A stretch of 23,140 nucleotides of DNA from Ruminococcus sp. (GTDB taxonomy: Bacteria; Bacillota_A; Clostridia; Oscillospirales; Acutalibacteraceae). The stretch lies in the NCBI GenBank assembly GCA_017481395.1, contig JAFUPE010000076.1, forward strand, positions 1 to 23,140, in the 5' to 3' direction. The position numbers and the translations under genes were made by a program. Positions 13,617 to 22,116 of this stretch are shown in pieces (within the stretch, counting starts at the first letter, position 1; every line of letters begins with the position of its first letter). The notes beneath the pieces are model-generated. The model made no database searches, was not told the origin of the DNA, and saw only the letters and a program-made list of their open reading frames with translations.

Positions 13617-14186
13617 ATGGGAGCAAAAGGAATGGCTACCGACAAGAGGATACTTGATGCTGCCGAGATGCTATTCGCAAAATCAGGTTTTACGGCTGTA
13701 ACAATGAAAGATATATGTGCCGCGGCGTTTATATCAAGAGGCGGACTTTACAGGCATTATTCTTCAACTGCTATGGTGTTTACCGCTATTATCGAGCGAG
13801 AGCAGGAAAGAGCCTTTGCGGCTTTAGAGCGCGCCAAGGAAGGCGAGGTTTCTGTAGATAAAATTCTTGAGGTTTATCTTGAACACAGAATGAACCGAAT
13901 TTTAGACGAAGCCTTCGGAATTGACAATGCTATAACCGAGTTCGCATCAAATGCCCCAAACGGCAGAGAAATTGCCCAAAAGCGTGCTACGGATTGCCTT
14001 AAAATTATAGAGGAGCTTATTCGTATTGGCAATAAGTCGGGCGTGTATAATTGCAAGGATGTTAAGGCTACTGCCAAGCAGATTTGCTGGATTATCGAAG
14101 GAATGTATAAGCATTCTGTGATTATTCCTGTTACGGAAAAAGACGTTGAAAACCAGATGAAGCTTATAAATAAAATGCTTAAATAA
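13617..14186 (+). CDS. TetR/AcrR family transcriptional regulator
   Basis: 189 aa; ATG 13617 preceded by GGGGTGA (a second ATG at 13632 is possible). The N-terminal helix-turn-helix is clear: DKRILDAAEMLFAKSGFTAVTMKDICAAAFISRGGLYRHYSSTAMVFTAII (residues about 8-58), with the typical GGLYRHY recognition-helix end. The C-terminal region is helical and ligand-binding in this family but has no recognisable subfamily. Its neighbours (degV upstream, a convergent lipoprotein downstream) do not point to an obvious target; autoregulation is common in the family. Confidence 0.9.
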   Translation: MGAKGMATDKRILDAAEMLFAKSGFTAVTMKDICAAAFISRGGLYRHYSSTAMVFTAIIEREQERAFAALERAKEGEVSVDKILEVYLEHRMNRILDEAFGIDNAITEFASNAPNGREIAQKRATDCLKIIEELIRIGNKSGVYNCKDVKATAKQICWIIEGMYKHSVIIPVTEKDVENQMKLINKMLK

Positions 14187-14191
14187 AAATG

Positions 14192-14224
14192 CGGAGACAG
14201 CATAAAAAGCTGTCTCCGTTTTTG
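14192..14224. terminator. Bidirectional terminator between TetR and lipoprotein genes
   Basis: Perfect 10-pair stem CGGAGACAGC / GCTGTCTCCG (14192-14201 with 14209-14218), 7-base loop, TTTTTG on the + side and, read on the other strand, CATTTTTATTT. It can end both convergent transcripts. Confidence 0.9.
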
Positions 14225-14560
14225 TTATTTTTCTTTTGTAAGCACCATTACGTCGCCGCCACCGGTAATAGAAAGCTTATCGCCCTCAATTGAGAAGGTG
14301 TAAGGGTTAGTGCCTAAAATCTCATCTGATTTTTCTTGGAAGGTTACTGTGTTGCCGTCAACCTTGTAGGTGTACTCAATTGTCATAAGTCCTCCTAAGG
14401 CTGTTATTTTACCTGTGCCGTCGTCATTGAAAACAAAGGACATTTCAATATTATCCTCTGTAACAGTCCAAGTGCCTACTAAGCTGTCGGACTTACCGCA
14501 GGCAGAAAGCAAACAGCAAAGAATAAGGATTGCCGCAAGTACGGCAGATGTTTTTTTCAT
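14225..14560 (-). CDS. Small lipocalin-like lipoprotein
   Basis: 111 aa. The N-terminus is a lipoprotein signal with lipobox LSAC and lipidated Cys21. The mature part reads as a small beta barrel of the kind annotated lipocalin-like or DUF5640-like: LVGTWTVTEDNIEMSFVFNDDGTGKITALGG, then YTYKVDGNTVTFQ and YTFSIEGDKLSITGGGDVMVLTK. Such proteins are membrane-tethered and of unknown ligand. It lies alone, convergent with the TetR-type gene and upstream of the F420-ligase-like gene terminator. Confidence 0.75.
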   Translation of the reverse strand: MKKTSAVLAAILILCCLLSACGKSDSLVGTWTVTEDNIEMSFVFNDDGTGKITALGGLMTIEYTYKVDGNTVTFQEKSDEILGTNPYTFSIEGDKLSITGGGDVMVLTKEK

Positions 14561-14618
14561 AAATCTCTACCCTTCTGAAGTTTTGTTTATTTAAGTATAC
14601 TATTGTTTTGTAAAATAA

Positions 14619-14653
14619 GCAAGAAAAATCGGACTGTGAAAATCACAGTCCGA
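14619..14653 (-). terminator. Terminator of F420-ligase-like gene
   Basis: Perfect 11-pair stem TCGGACTGTGA / TCACAGTCCGA (14629-14639 with 14643-14653), 3-base loop, followed on the - strand by TTTTTCTT. Confidence 0.9.
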
Positions 14654-14658
14654 AAATT

Positions 14659-15840
14659 TTACTCTGTTGCGTAGTTGTCGAAGTAGCCCTGAATGAGGAT
14701 ACAGGGAGTACCTCTGTCGCCGCTGCCGCTTGTAAGGTCGCAAAGGCTTCCCAAAAGGTCGGTCAGACGTCTGGGTGTTGTACCCTGAGAAGTCATATCG
14801 CCAACAAGGTTGCTCTGCTTTTTGCGGATGAGCTCCTTCATGGCATTTGCCAATTCTTCGCCCTTAAGACCTGCAAGGTCGTTATCTGCAAAATACTTCA
14901 TCTTAAGCTCGTTGGGGGTACCGTCAAGACCTGCTGTGTATCCGGGTGAAACAACAGGGTCTGCAAGCACCCAGATGCCGCCTACAGGGTCTTTAAATCC
15001 GCCGTCGCCGTATACCATAACCTCCATATGCTTGCCTGTAGCTTTAAGCAAAGCCGCCTGAAGGTCGTTTACGAACTTGTCGCAATCTCTGGGGAAGAGC
15101 TTAACCTTTTCTTCGGTAGCTTTATTTGAGCCGAGAATACCGTACTGGGGGTTAAAGCCTGAGCCGTCAACGCTCTCGGTAAGAATCTGGTCCATTCTGT
15201 AAACCTTCTCAGCCCCTGCGGCTAAAAGAAGTCTCTGGGTTCTGAAGCGGGTGTGAATGTCGCAGTTAAGAACGTTTTTGGTGTAGTTAAGAATATATCT
15301 GGGGTCGTTAGAGAAAACAATCTCAATATTGTCGCCGAGACTCTTGTAATACTCGATATAATCAACGCCTGTAAAGGTGTGCTTTGTTTCATAACCGAAA
15401 ACCTTGCGGAATTCTTCTTCGTTGAAACTGTCGCTGTAAGGGTTTACGCCTTTTTCATCGATAGCATCATATGTGATAAAGGAGTTACCTACCTCGTCAG
15501 AGGGGTAAGAAAGCTGAACATAGAGCTTTTTACAGCTTTTGGCAATTGAGCGAAGGAGGATTGCGAAGCGGTTTCTGGAAAGAATGGGGAACACAATACC
15601 CAAGTCCTCGCCGCCAAACTTATTCCTAAGGTCTGCGGCAATCTGGTCAACTGTTGCGTAGTTACCTTGTGTTCTTGCAACAACAGCCTCTGTAACGCCT
15701 ACAATGTTTCTGTCCTGAAGCTCGAAATTTTCGTTTTCAGCAGCATCTGTGATGCTTTTTACAATAGCTGCTACGAGGTCGTCGCCCTCCTGAAAAATAG
15801 GGGTGATAATACCTCTTGAAACAACTCCGGTGTAATGCAT
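14659..15840 (-). CDS. Coenzyme F420-0:L-glutamate ligase-like protein
   Basis: 393 aa from ATG 15840, with GAAAGGAAG upstream; the longer frame to 15912 runs through the promoter and is rejected. The N-terminal MHYTGVVSRGIITPIFQEGDDLVAAIV segment and IVGVTEAVVARTQGNY match the F420_ligase (CofE-type) fold; later YGDGGFKDPVGGIWVLADPVVSPGYTAGLDGTPNE and TTPRRLTDLLGSLCDLTSGSGDRGTP complete it. CofE adds glutamate to coenzyme F420 in archaea and actinobacteria. Clostridia of this kind are not known to make F420, and no other cof/fbi gene is nearby, so the real substrate is unknown. It stands alone with a strong promoter. Confidence 0.82.
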   Translation of the reverse strand: MHYTGVVSRGIITPIFQEGDDLVAAIVKSITDAAENENFELQDRNIVGVTEAVVARTQGNYATVDQIAADLRNKFGGEDLGIVFPILSRNRFAILLRSIAKSCKKLYVQLSYPSDEVGNSFITYDAIDEKGVNPYSDSFNEEEFRKVFGYETKHTFTGVDYIEYYKSLGDNIEIVFSNDPRYILNYTKNVLNCDIHTRFRTQRLLLAAGAEKVYRMDQILTESVDGSGFNPQYGILGSNKATEEKVKLFPRDCDKFVNDLQAALLKATGKHMEVMVYGDGGFKDPVGGIWVLADPVVSPGYTAGLDGTPNELKMKYFADNDLAGLKGEELANAMKELIRKKQSNLVGDMTSQGTTPRRLTDLLGSLCDLTSGSGDRGTPCILIQGYFDNYATE

Positions 15841-15882
15841 AGCTTTTACTTCCTTTCGTGTCCAATCTAAAAAAGACGATTT

Positions 15883-15912
15883 ATTATAACTCCAAAATAT
15901 GCTGTCTGTCAA
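15883..15912 (-). promoter_or_regulatory. Promoter of F420-ligase-like gene
   Basis: On the - strand: consensus TTGACA (15912-15907), 18 bases, consensus TATAAT (15888-15883). Confidence 0.85.
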
Positions 15913-15986
15913 TAAAATAAATGCAATTTATAATTAAAAATCCTGCAAAATCTGTAGTTTTTACGGTTATCTTCCTGTAGGGAATT

Positions 15987-17717
15987 TTAGAACTTTTCTT
16001 CCAGTAATCTTTCGCTGTTGTTTGCTTTAAGCCTTACGGATTCACTAAGTGCTATAAACATAATAAACCAAGGTGTGTTTACAGGGTTTGCGATGTTTAC
16101 TATGTCCTGAGTTGCATAGGCAACAATAACGCCTACGCACATCAGTGCAAGGGGGTTAAGCTTTGAATTTTTGATGCAGTTGTAAATTGCAGAGCCTACA
16201 AACAAGAGATAAGCGAGTATTCCTGTAACACCGACTGTAACAAGATAGTTGATGTAAACGTTATGGGCGGCATTGGAAGAAGAATCACCGAAGTTTGCAA
16301 GAAGCTCGTCAAAGTAAACGGCAAAGACGTTGTAGAAGGTATCAGGACCTGAGCCGAAGAGAATTTCCGGGAAGCTAAAGTCCTTCATAAGCTCAAAGGA
16401 TTTTATCCAGAAGTAGCCTCGGTGAGTACCCCATCTTTCGTCAAAACGGAAAAACTTTGTAAAAGAGTTAAGCGAGGTGGTAGTGTCAATAACAGAGTAG
16501 TAAATAAACATTGCAAAAATTACCACTACGCCTATAGCTACCAAAGCAAAGGTGCCGATAAATACATATTTTTCAATGTTGTTTATGCTGATTTCATTAT
16601 TGTTTTCTATGGTTCCGTTTAAGGTGTATTCGTCGTTATTATTCTTTTTAACAGTTGAATTGACTAAGTGTGCGTTGTTTAATTTTTTCTTTGCCAGACC
16701 GCAAGCAACAGCAAGCCCCAGAAAAATAGGAACAAGAACGAACACTAAATTATTATATACAAAAATTTCTGAAAAACTTGTGTAGCCTTTATTGTTACCT
16801 TTCATTATAAGGTCAAAAAGCCACAAGAGCTTGGCACTGAACATCATAACAGAGAGGCAGAAAAAGAACTTAGAAAGCTTCTCTAAATCACGGCTGAGTA
16901 TTACCAGCATAACCGCAAAAGCGGCAAAGCAGCCTAAGAAACCACCGTCAGAGGTTGCAACCAAAAGCCCCATGAACTGCAAACCTGTGCTAACGTACGA
17001 GAGAATCCTCAGGTTTTTATCGTTAGTAGCTACGGCTAAGCCTACTGAGAAGGGCAGTGCTACGGTTATCATAGCAGAAAGGTAGTTTTTGTTACCAATG
17101 GTGGATGTAAAGTTTACCTGAACGTTTTCGTTGGTCTGATACTTTGCAAAAATACCTAATATGTCAATATGGTAGAAATTTACGATTGCCACAAAGCTCA
17201 TAATTGTCATACCGATAAATATACAGTAAATGACGTACTTTTTGTAGTAGAAGTATCTTGATACGACAAAATAGCACACAGCCATCATTAATATCATAAG
17301 AAGGCCCATATTTCTGCCGTAGCTTCCGAGAAGTAGCTTAGTAAAGGCTTCGGCGGGGTTTTCGGCAGCAAAGGTTGCACGCAGGGCAGAGACAATGGTA
17401 ATACCTAAAAACGCTAGCATGCCTATGTCGGTAAGGTTAAGTCTGAAAGGGTCGTAGTAAGTGTTAAGCTTTTTGTTAATGGGGGAGTTTTTGCTCAGGT
17501 GCTGAACAAGTGCAATAACGCCTACGCTGACACCTACAATTCCTGTTACAACTATAAAAAGCCAGAACTTGTCACGTCGTGCGCTTTGGTAATAATTTGT
17601 AAGAAACAGCGGAAAAAGCGTGAACATTAAAATTGTATAAAGGGTAACCAAAGCATGATTAACGGTAAATCTCAGCTTTGGTGCTTTAATTGCCGCCGCA
17701 GAATTTTTCTTTGCCAT
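15987..17717 (-). CDS. O-antigen ligase-like polytopic membrane protein
   Basis: 576 aa from ATG 17717, with AAGGAG upstream; it begins one base after the upstream gene's stop, so the two are translationally close. About ten or more hydrophobic segments are visible. The conserved Wzy/WaaL region is in the large loop: RWGTHRGYFWIKSFELMKDFSFPEILFGSGPDTF, then NAAHNVYINYLVTVGVTG. In this superfamily the proteins polymerise or transfer glycans at the outer face of the membrane. In a Gram-positive it could act on teichoic-acid-like or capsular sugars. An Asn-rich cytoplasmic or outer loop (about residues 355-375) interrupts the helices. No terminator is obvious after it. Confidence 0.82.
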   Translation of the reverse strand: MAKKNSAAAIKAPKLRFTVNHALVTLYTILMFTLFPLFLTNYYQSARRDKFWLFIVVTGIVGVSVGVIALVQHLSKNSPINKKLNTYYDPFRLNLTDIGMLAFLGITIVSALRATFAAENPAEAFTKLLLGSYGRNMGLLMILMMAVCYFVVSRYFYYKKYVIYCIFIGMTIMSFVAIVNFYHIDILGIFAKYQTNENVQVNFTSTIGNKNYLSAMITVALPFSVGLAVATNDKNLRILSYVSTGLQFMGLLVATSDGGFLGCFAAFAVMLVILSRDLEKLSKFFFCLSVMMFSAKLLWLFDLIMKGNNKGYTSFSEIFVYNNLVFVLVPIFLGLAVACGLAKKKLNNAHLVNSTVKKNNNDEYTLNGTIENNNEISINNIEKYVFIGTFALVAIGVVVIFAMFIYYSVIDTTTSLNSFTKFFRFDERWGTHRGYFWIKSFELMKDFSFPEILFGSGPDTFYNVFAVYFDELLANFGDSSSNAAHNVYINYLVTVGVTGILAYLLFVGSAIYNCIKNSKLNPLALMCVGVIVAYATQDIVNIANPVNTPWFIMFIALSESVRLKANNSERLLEEKF

Positions 17718-17718
17718 T

Positions 17719-18393
17719 TTAATTCTCCTTATTTGTATTTCTTCTGCCAAGGTTTGCTAACGCCTTTACTCCAAGGGTAATGGCAAAAGCACCACCTAAT
17801 ATAACCACAGCCCAGATTATAGACATATAAACAGGCTGTTCGTAAACGTATAAAAAGGGATATGGTCCGTGCCATACCTTAAGTAAGTTAAGCACAACTG
17901 CCACAACGCCGTAAACAAGCGTAGGTACTAAAGCGTAAAAACAGTGCTTAAGCGTCAGCCTGCCGCCTTTTTCTAAAATGACCAACGAAAGCACCGAAAT
18001 AATCGGACACAGAAAATGGTGGTAAAGGTTAGCACCCTTAAACATTATAGGAACAAAACCGCCCATCATGCCCATAGGTGCCAGCACAAACATTGTTACC
18101 AGCAAGGTTTGCGTCAGACAACAGGCAGAGGAAAATTTTAAAATCCTTGCAATATAAGGTGTGCTGTCGGAATTTTTAATTAAATCTCTCGCCGCGAAAA
18201 AAGCAACCGTAAGTGCCGCAAGCATTGAGAAAATATTGGAAAGCTGAGTGTAATACTGAATCCAGCCAAAGGGATGCAGGTTGTAGCTTTGATAAAGCTT
18301 AACCATAAGATAAAGCCCCAAAGCCTCCATAACCGCAAGTATAACGTTTGCACAGAGGGTAAGAAGCTTAACGATTTTTTGCTTTTTGCTCAT
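17719..18393 (-). CDS. FAR-17a/AIG1-like (Pr6Pr) integral membrane protein
   Basis: 224 aa. Two ATGs adjoin; the second (18393) is 5 bases from AGGAGG (18404-18399) and is preferred over 18396. About six membrane helices. The features IQYYTQLSNIFSML, ANLYHHFLCPIISVLSLVI and YGVVAVVLNL resemble the FAR-17a/AIG1-like family (YYTxxSNI and the His-containing helix followed by Pro). Eukaryotic relatives hydrolyse fatty-acid esters of hydroxy fatty acids; the bacterial role is unknown. It shares a transcript with the O-antigen-ligase-like gene. Confidence 0.6.
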   Translation of the reverse strand: MSKKQKIVKLLTLCANVILAVMEALGLYLMVKLYQSYNLHPFGWIQYYTQLSNIFSMLAALTVAFFAARDLIKNSDSTPYIARILKFSSACCLTQTLLVTMFVLAPMGMMGGFVPIMFKGANLYHHFLCPIISVLSLVILEKGGRLTLKHCFYALVPTLVYGVVAVVLNLLKVWHGPYPFLYVYEQPVYMSIIWAVVILGGAFAITLGVKALANLGRRNTNKEN

Positions 18394-18420
18394 CATATCC
18401 TCCTTTTAAACCAAAAATTA

Positions 18421-18449
18421 ATTATAACATATATAGTAATATTTTTCAA
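18421..18449 (-). promoter_or_regulatory. Promoter of the Pr6Pr/O-antigen-ligase-like unit
   Basis: On the - strand: TTGAAA (18449-18444), 17 bases, extended -10 TGTTATAAT (TATAAT at 18426-18421). The -35 overlaps the last codons of the upstream hydrolase gene. Confidence 0.8.
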
Positions 18450-19396
18450 TTAGATTTCATGAGCTTTTCGAAGGCTTTAATATACTTTTCGTTTTCATAG
18501 TAAAAAACAAGTCCATGGGCGGCTTCTTTTGAAGTAACGAGGATTTTCTCAAAATTGCCGTAGCTTATGTTTTTCTTATACATTTCAAAGGGAACAACAT
18601 CGTCTGACTCGCCATGAGCAAACATAACTGGAAGTTTGTTCTTCTTTAGACTTTTCGAGGTATTGACCGCACCTAAAAAAGAACCGAGCTTAAAAAGTGC
18701 GGCAAAGCTTACGAAGTTTGACATAAAAGAGGCAAGCCATTTGACTTTAAAAACCTCAATAAGTGCATATCCTATGACGTGCTTCGGGGTGTCAAATCCA
18801 CAGTCGCAAACAGCACCCTTGACCGAATTCGGTAAAGAAAGCCCTAAGGTATACATTACTGTAGCTGCACCCATAGAAACACCTGCAAGCAATATTTTTG
18901 CTTTGCCTGCAAAGCGATTGTCTACGTATTCAATCCAGCTTAAAAGGTCGTATCGTTCCTTTAGTCCGAAGGTTATGTACTTGCCGTCACTTTCCAGATG
19001 AGTTCTGTGTACAATAAACAAAAGGTCAAAGCCTTTTTCATAGTAAACCTTTGCTGATGCTGAAAAATCAAAATAGGGGAAGGAACGATAGCCATGGCAA
19101 AGTATCATTACCTTGCCGTTTGAATTTTCATTTTTAAGGTAATATCCCTTTAACTTCAAGCCGTCAAAGGATTTGATTTCAATTTCTTCCTTGTCTTTAA
19201 AATCACGAAACCAATATATACCTTTGCGAAATTCTTCGCAATAAGGTCTGTCGCCTACTTTTTTTATGGCGGCTTCAATTTGGTCGCCTTCGTAAACTCT
19301 GCGTGTAAAGCTTCGTTCGAAGGCTAAAAAGCCGAATATGATGCAGAATGCAAGCAGTAAAACCAAAAGGGAAGCTATTATAATTAAAGGTATCAT
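18446..19396 (-). CDS. Membrane-anchored alpha/beta hydrolase
   Basis: 316 aa. Residues 1-25 are a single hydrophobic segment without a clear cleavage site, so the enzyme is probably tethered with its catalytic domain outside. The fold is clear: VMILCHGYRSFPYFDF (oxyanion region), LLAGVSMGAATVM (nucleophile Ser in GxSxG), MFAHGESDDVVPFEMY (acid Asp) and EAAHGLVFY (His). These match the serine aminopeptidase/BAAT-like hydrolases typical of Clostridia. Substrate is unknown. The ribosome site is weak. It is followed after 50 bases by an independently promoted unit. Confidence 0.88.
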   Translation of the reverse strand: MIPLIIIASLLVLLLAFCIIFGFLAFERSFTRRVYEGDQIEAAIKKVGDRPYCEEFRKGIYWFRDFKDKEEIEIKSFDGLKLKGYYLKNENSNGKVMILCHGYRSFPYFDFSASAKVYYEKGFDLLFIVHRTHLESDGKYITFGLKERYDLLSWIEYVDNRFAGKAKILLAGVSMGAATVMYTLGLSLPNSVKGAVCDCGFDTPKHVIGYALIEVFKVKWLASFMSNFVSFAALFKLGSFLGAVNTSKSLKKNKLPVMFAHGESDDVVPFEMYKKNISYGNFEKILVTSKEAAHGLVFYYENEKYIKAFEKLMKSN

Positions 19397-19441
19397 TCTA
19401 AGTCACTTCTTCTCTTAAATTCACATAAAAATCCAATATAT

Positions 19442-19470
19442 ATTTTGAACTATCAGCTTAAATTTGTCAA
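19442..19470 (-). promoter_or_regulatory. Putative promoter of the hydrolase gene
   Basis: On the - strand: TTGACA (19470-19465), 17 bases, CAAAAT (19447-19442). The -10 is poor. Confidence 0.45.
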
Positions 19471-19485
19471 TATTCTTTTAGCAGG

Positions 19486-19514
19486 TTGACTACTGATTTT
19501 TGATTATATATAAT
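19486..19514 (+). promoter_or_regulatory. deo operon promoter
   Basis: TTGACT (19486-19491), 17 bases, TATAAT (19509-19514). The predicted start near 19521 falls after the ATG at 19519 and only about 10 bases before the ATG at 19531, so it decides the deoC start and gives a very short leader. Confidence 0.8.
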
Positions 19515-19530
19515 TTGTATGGTGATATTT

Positions 19531-20202
19531 ATGAATACAGAAAAAATCTTAAATGCAGTTGACCATACCTTGCTTTCTCAAACTGCAACCGAGGCACAGA
19601 TTATTGCCCTTTGCGACGAGGGAATTAAGTATAATACAGCAAGCGTATGTATTCCACTTTCTTATGTAAAAAGGGCGAAGGAATACGTAGGGGACAGGCT
19701 TAAAATTTGTACCGTTATCGGCTTTCCCAACGGATACGTTACAGAAAACGTTAAGTGCTTCGAGGCTACCGAGGCTGTGGCTCTGGGTGCCGACGAAATC
19801 GATATGGTAATAAATATTGGCGACGTAAAAAACGGCGACTTTGATAAGATATTAAATGAAATAAAGGCTGTAAAAAAGGCATGCTGCGGCAAGGTTTTAA
19901 AGGTTATTATCGAAACCTGCCTTTTAACAGAGGAAGAAAAAATTAAGATGTGCGAGATTGTTTCTCGGTCGGGTGCCGAGTACATAAAAACCTCTACAGG
20001 TTTTTCTGTTGCAGGTGCAACAGCAGATGACATAAAGCTTTTTGCAAAGCATGTTGAGCCGCACGTAAAAATCAAGGCGGCAGGCGGAATTTCAAGTCTT
20101 GAAGATGCCGAGCTTTTTATGAGCCTTGGTGCAAGCCGACTTGGTACAAGCAAAGTTGTAAAGCTTATAAAGAATGCAGGTGACGATAATGGAGCATATT
20201 AA
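19531..20202 (+). CDS. deoC: Deoxyribose-phosphate aldolase
   Basis: 223 aa from ATG 19531 with GGTGAT as a close ribosome site. Cleaves 2-deoxyribose 5-phosphate to glyceraldehyde 3-phosphate and acetaldehyde. Key residues are present: D91 in DEIDMV, Schiff-base K153 in EYIKTSTGF, and K182 in KIKAAGGI; also the N-terminal VDHTLLSQTAT. Length is that of the short bacterial form. It overlaps deoD by 14 bases and heads the deoxynucleoside salvage operon. Confidence 0.96.
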   Translation: MNTEKILNAVDHTLLSQTATEAQIIALCDEGIKYNTASVCIPLSYVKRAKEYVGDRLKICTVIGFPNGYVTENVKCFEATEAVALGADEIDMVINIGDVKNGDFDKILNEIKAVKKACCGKVLKVIIETCLLTEEEKIKMCEIVSRSGAEYIKTSTGFSVAGATADDIKLFAKHVEPHVKIKAAGGISSLEDAELFMSLGASRLGTSKVVKLIKNAGDDNGAY

Positions 20203-20938
20203 AACACCCCACATAAATTTACTTGACGATGTTGCCTTCGGCAAAACCGTGCTTATGCCGGGCGACCCTTTAAGAGCAAAGTTTATTGCCGAAAACTTTC
20301 TCGAAAATCCCAAGCTTGTTAACAACGTAAGAGGTATACAGGGCTACACAGGCTACTATAAGGGTGTTAAAGTAAGCGTTATGGCAAGCGGTATGGGTAT
20401 GCCCTCAATAGGTATTTACTCTTACGAGCTTTTTAAATTTTTCGGCGTGCAGAATATCATCCGCGTTGGCAGTGCAGGAGCAATTAACGAGGACGTAAAG
20501 CTTAAGGACATTGTGGTAGGACTTGGTGCCTCTACAAATTCAAACTTTGCCTCACAGTATGGCTTAAAGGGAAGCGTTGCACCTGTTTGCAGTTTTGATT
20601 TGCTTAAAGCAGTAAATGATGCATCACATAATAATATAAATATAAAAGTCGGCTCGCTTTATTCCTCCGACACCTTTTATGACGACAAAACCCCTGCCAG
20701 AGAGTGGGGTAAAGTGGGTTGTTTGGCAGTAGAGATGGAGGCGGCGGCTTTGTACTTAACTGCTCAAAGGCTTGGTATGCGTGCCTTGGCGATATGTACA
20801 ATTTCAGATTTAGTGTATCCGCCCTATGACTCGCTTGACGCCGAGGACCGTGAAAAAACCTTTACTGATATGATGGCCTTAGCCCTTGAAACAGCGGTAA
20901 TTGCCGAAGACTTACCGACACTTATACCAAAGGAATAA
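20189..20938 (+). CDS. deoD: Purine-nucleoside phosphorylase, DeoD type
   Basis: 249 aa from ATG 20189, with AGGTGA (20178-20183) inside the deoC end; the ATG at 20174 lacks a site. Splits purine (deoxy)nucleosides with phosphate to base and (deoxy)ribose 1-phosphate. Motifs of the hexameric family: MPGDPLRAKFIAENF (phosphate), RVGSAGAI, VEMEAAALY (ribose) and CTISD with the acid Asp. Slightly longer than the usual 235-240 residues. Its product feeds DeoB, encoded next. Confidence 0.95.
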   Translation: MEHIKTPHINLLDDVAFGKTVLMPGDPLRAKFIAENFLENPKLVNNVRGIQGYTGYYKGVKVSVMASGMGMPSIGIYSYELFKFFGVQNIIRVGSAGAINEDVKLKDIVVGLGASTNSNFASQYGLKGSVAPVCSFDLLKAVNDASHNNINIKVGSLYSSDTFYDDKTPAREWGKVGCLAVEMEAAALYLTAQRLGMRALAICTISDLVYPPYDSLDAEDREKTFTDMMALALETAVIAEDLPTLIPKE

Positions 20939-20940
20939 TT

Positions 20941-22113
20941 ATGAGTAAACGAGTTTTTTTAATAGTCCTTGACAGCTTCGGTATAGGCGAAATGTGTGAT
21001 GCGGATAATTTTGGCGACAAGGGTGCCAATACTCTTCGCTCGGTTTCAAAATCAAAATATTTCGATTTAAGAAATTTAAAGCACATGGGACTTTTTAACA
21101 TTGATGGGGTCGATTTTTTAGAGGATACCCAAAGTCCTACAGCCGCTTTTGGCAGATTTTCCGAGCTTTCACAGGGTAAAGACACTACAGTCGGGCATTG
21201 GGAAATAAGCGGCATTATAAGCAAAAAGCCTTTGCCTACATACCCTGAGGGCTTTCCTGAGGAGATTGTTAAAGAGTTCAGCCGACAATGCGGCAGAGGT
21301 GTAATTTGCAACAAGCCTTACTCGGGTACTGATGTCTTAAGAGATTACGGCGAAGAGCATTTAAAAAGCGGCGACTTAATCGTATATACTTCGGCTGACA
21401 GCGTTTTTCAGATTGCCGCCCACGAGGATGTTGTACCTTTAGAAAAGCTTTATGAATACTGCAAAATTGCAAGGCAAATCCTAAAAGGCAATCATTGTGT
21501 AGGCAGGGTTATAGCACGCCCTTTTAAAGGCGAAAAGGGTGAGTTTACCCGTACCGCCAACCGCCATGATTTTTCACTTGCTCCGCCCGAAAAAACAATG
21601 CTTGATTTTATAAAGCAAAGCGGACAAGCTGTAATCGGCGTTGGCAAAATCAACGATATTTTCGCAGGTATAGGCTTGACCGAGTATGTTTATACAAGCT
21701 CAAACGCAGACGGCGTAAGACAAACACTTAAGTATCTTGACAAGGATTTCGGCGGTCTTTGTTTTATAAATTTAGTGGATTTTGATATGGTCTACGGTCA
21801 CAGAAACGACGTTGACGGCTACTCAAGGGCACTCGTTGATTTTGATAAGGCATTGCCACAGATAACCTCAAAGCTTAAAGATGATGACCTGCTTATAATT
21901 ACCGCCGACCATGGCTGTGACCCGGGGTTTGTGCTTTCTACCGACCACACCAGAGAGTATATACCTGCTTTAATCTTTGGCGAAAGAATTAAAAATGTGA
22001 ATTTAGGTACAAAAGAAGGCTTTTCTCATATAGGCAAAACGATTTGCGATTACTTGGAAGTTGATGCCGATATTGAAGGCGAAAGCTTTTTAAAAGATAT
22101 TTTAAAGGATTAG
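20941..22113 (+). CDS. deoB: Phosphopentomutase
   Basis: 390 aa; ATG two bases after the deoD stop, with AAAGGA upstream. Converts (deoxy)ribose 1-phosphate to the 5-phosphate, linking DeoD to DeoC. Alkaline-phosphatase-type metal motifs are present: FLIVLDSFGIGEMCDA, KDTTVGHWEISG with the phosphorylated Thr region, VDFDMVYGHRNDVDGY, TADHGCDP and STDHTREYIP. Length is normal. Confidence 0.97.
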   Translation: MSKRVFLIVLDSFGIGEMCDADNFGDKGANTLRSVSKSKYFDLRNLKHMGLFNIDGVDFLEDTQSPTAAFGRFSELSQGKDTTVGHWEISGIISKKPLPTYPEGFPEEIVKEFSRQCGRGVICNKPYSGTDVLRDYGEEHLKSGDLIVYTSADSVFQIAAHEDVVPLEKLYEYCKIARQILKGNHCVGRVIARPFKGEKGEFTRTANRHDFSLAPPEKTMLDFIKQSGQAVIGVGKINDIFAGIGLTEYVYTSSNADGVRQTLKYLDKDFGGLCFINLVDFDMVYGHRNDVDGYSRALVDFDKALPQITSKLKDDDLLIITADHGCDPGFVLSTDHTREYIPALIFGERIKNVNLGTKEGFSHIGKTICDYLEVDADIEGESFLKDILKD

Positions 22114-22116
22114 GAA

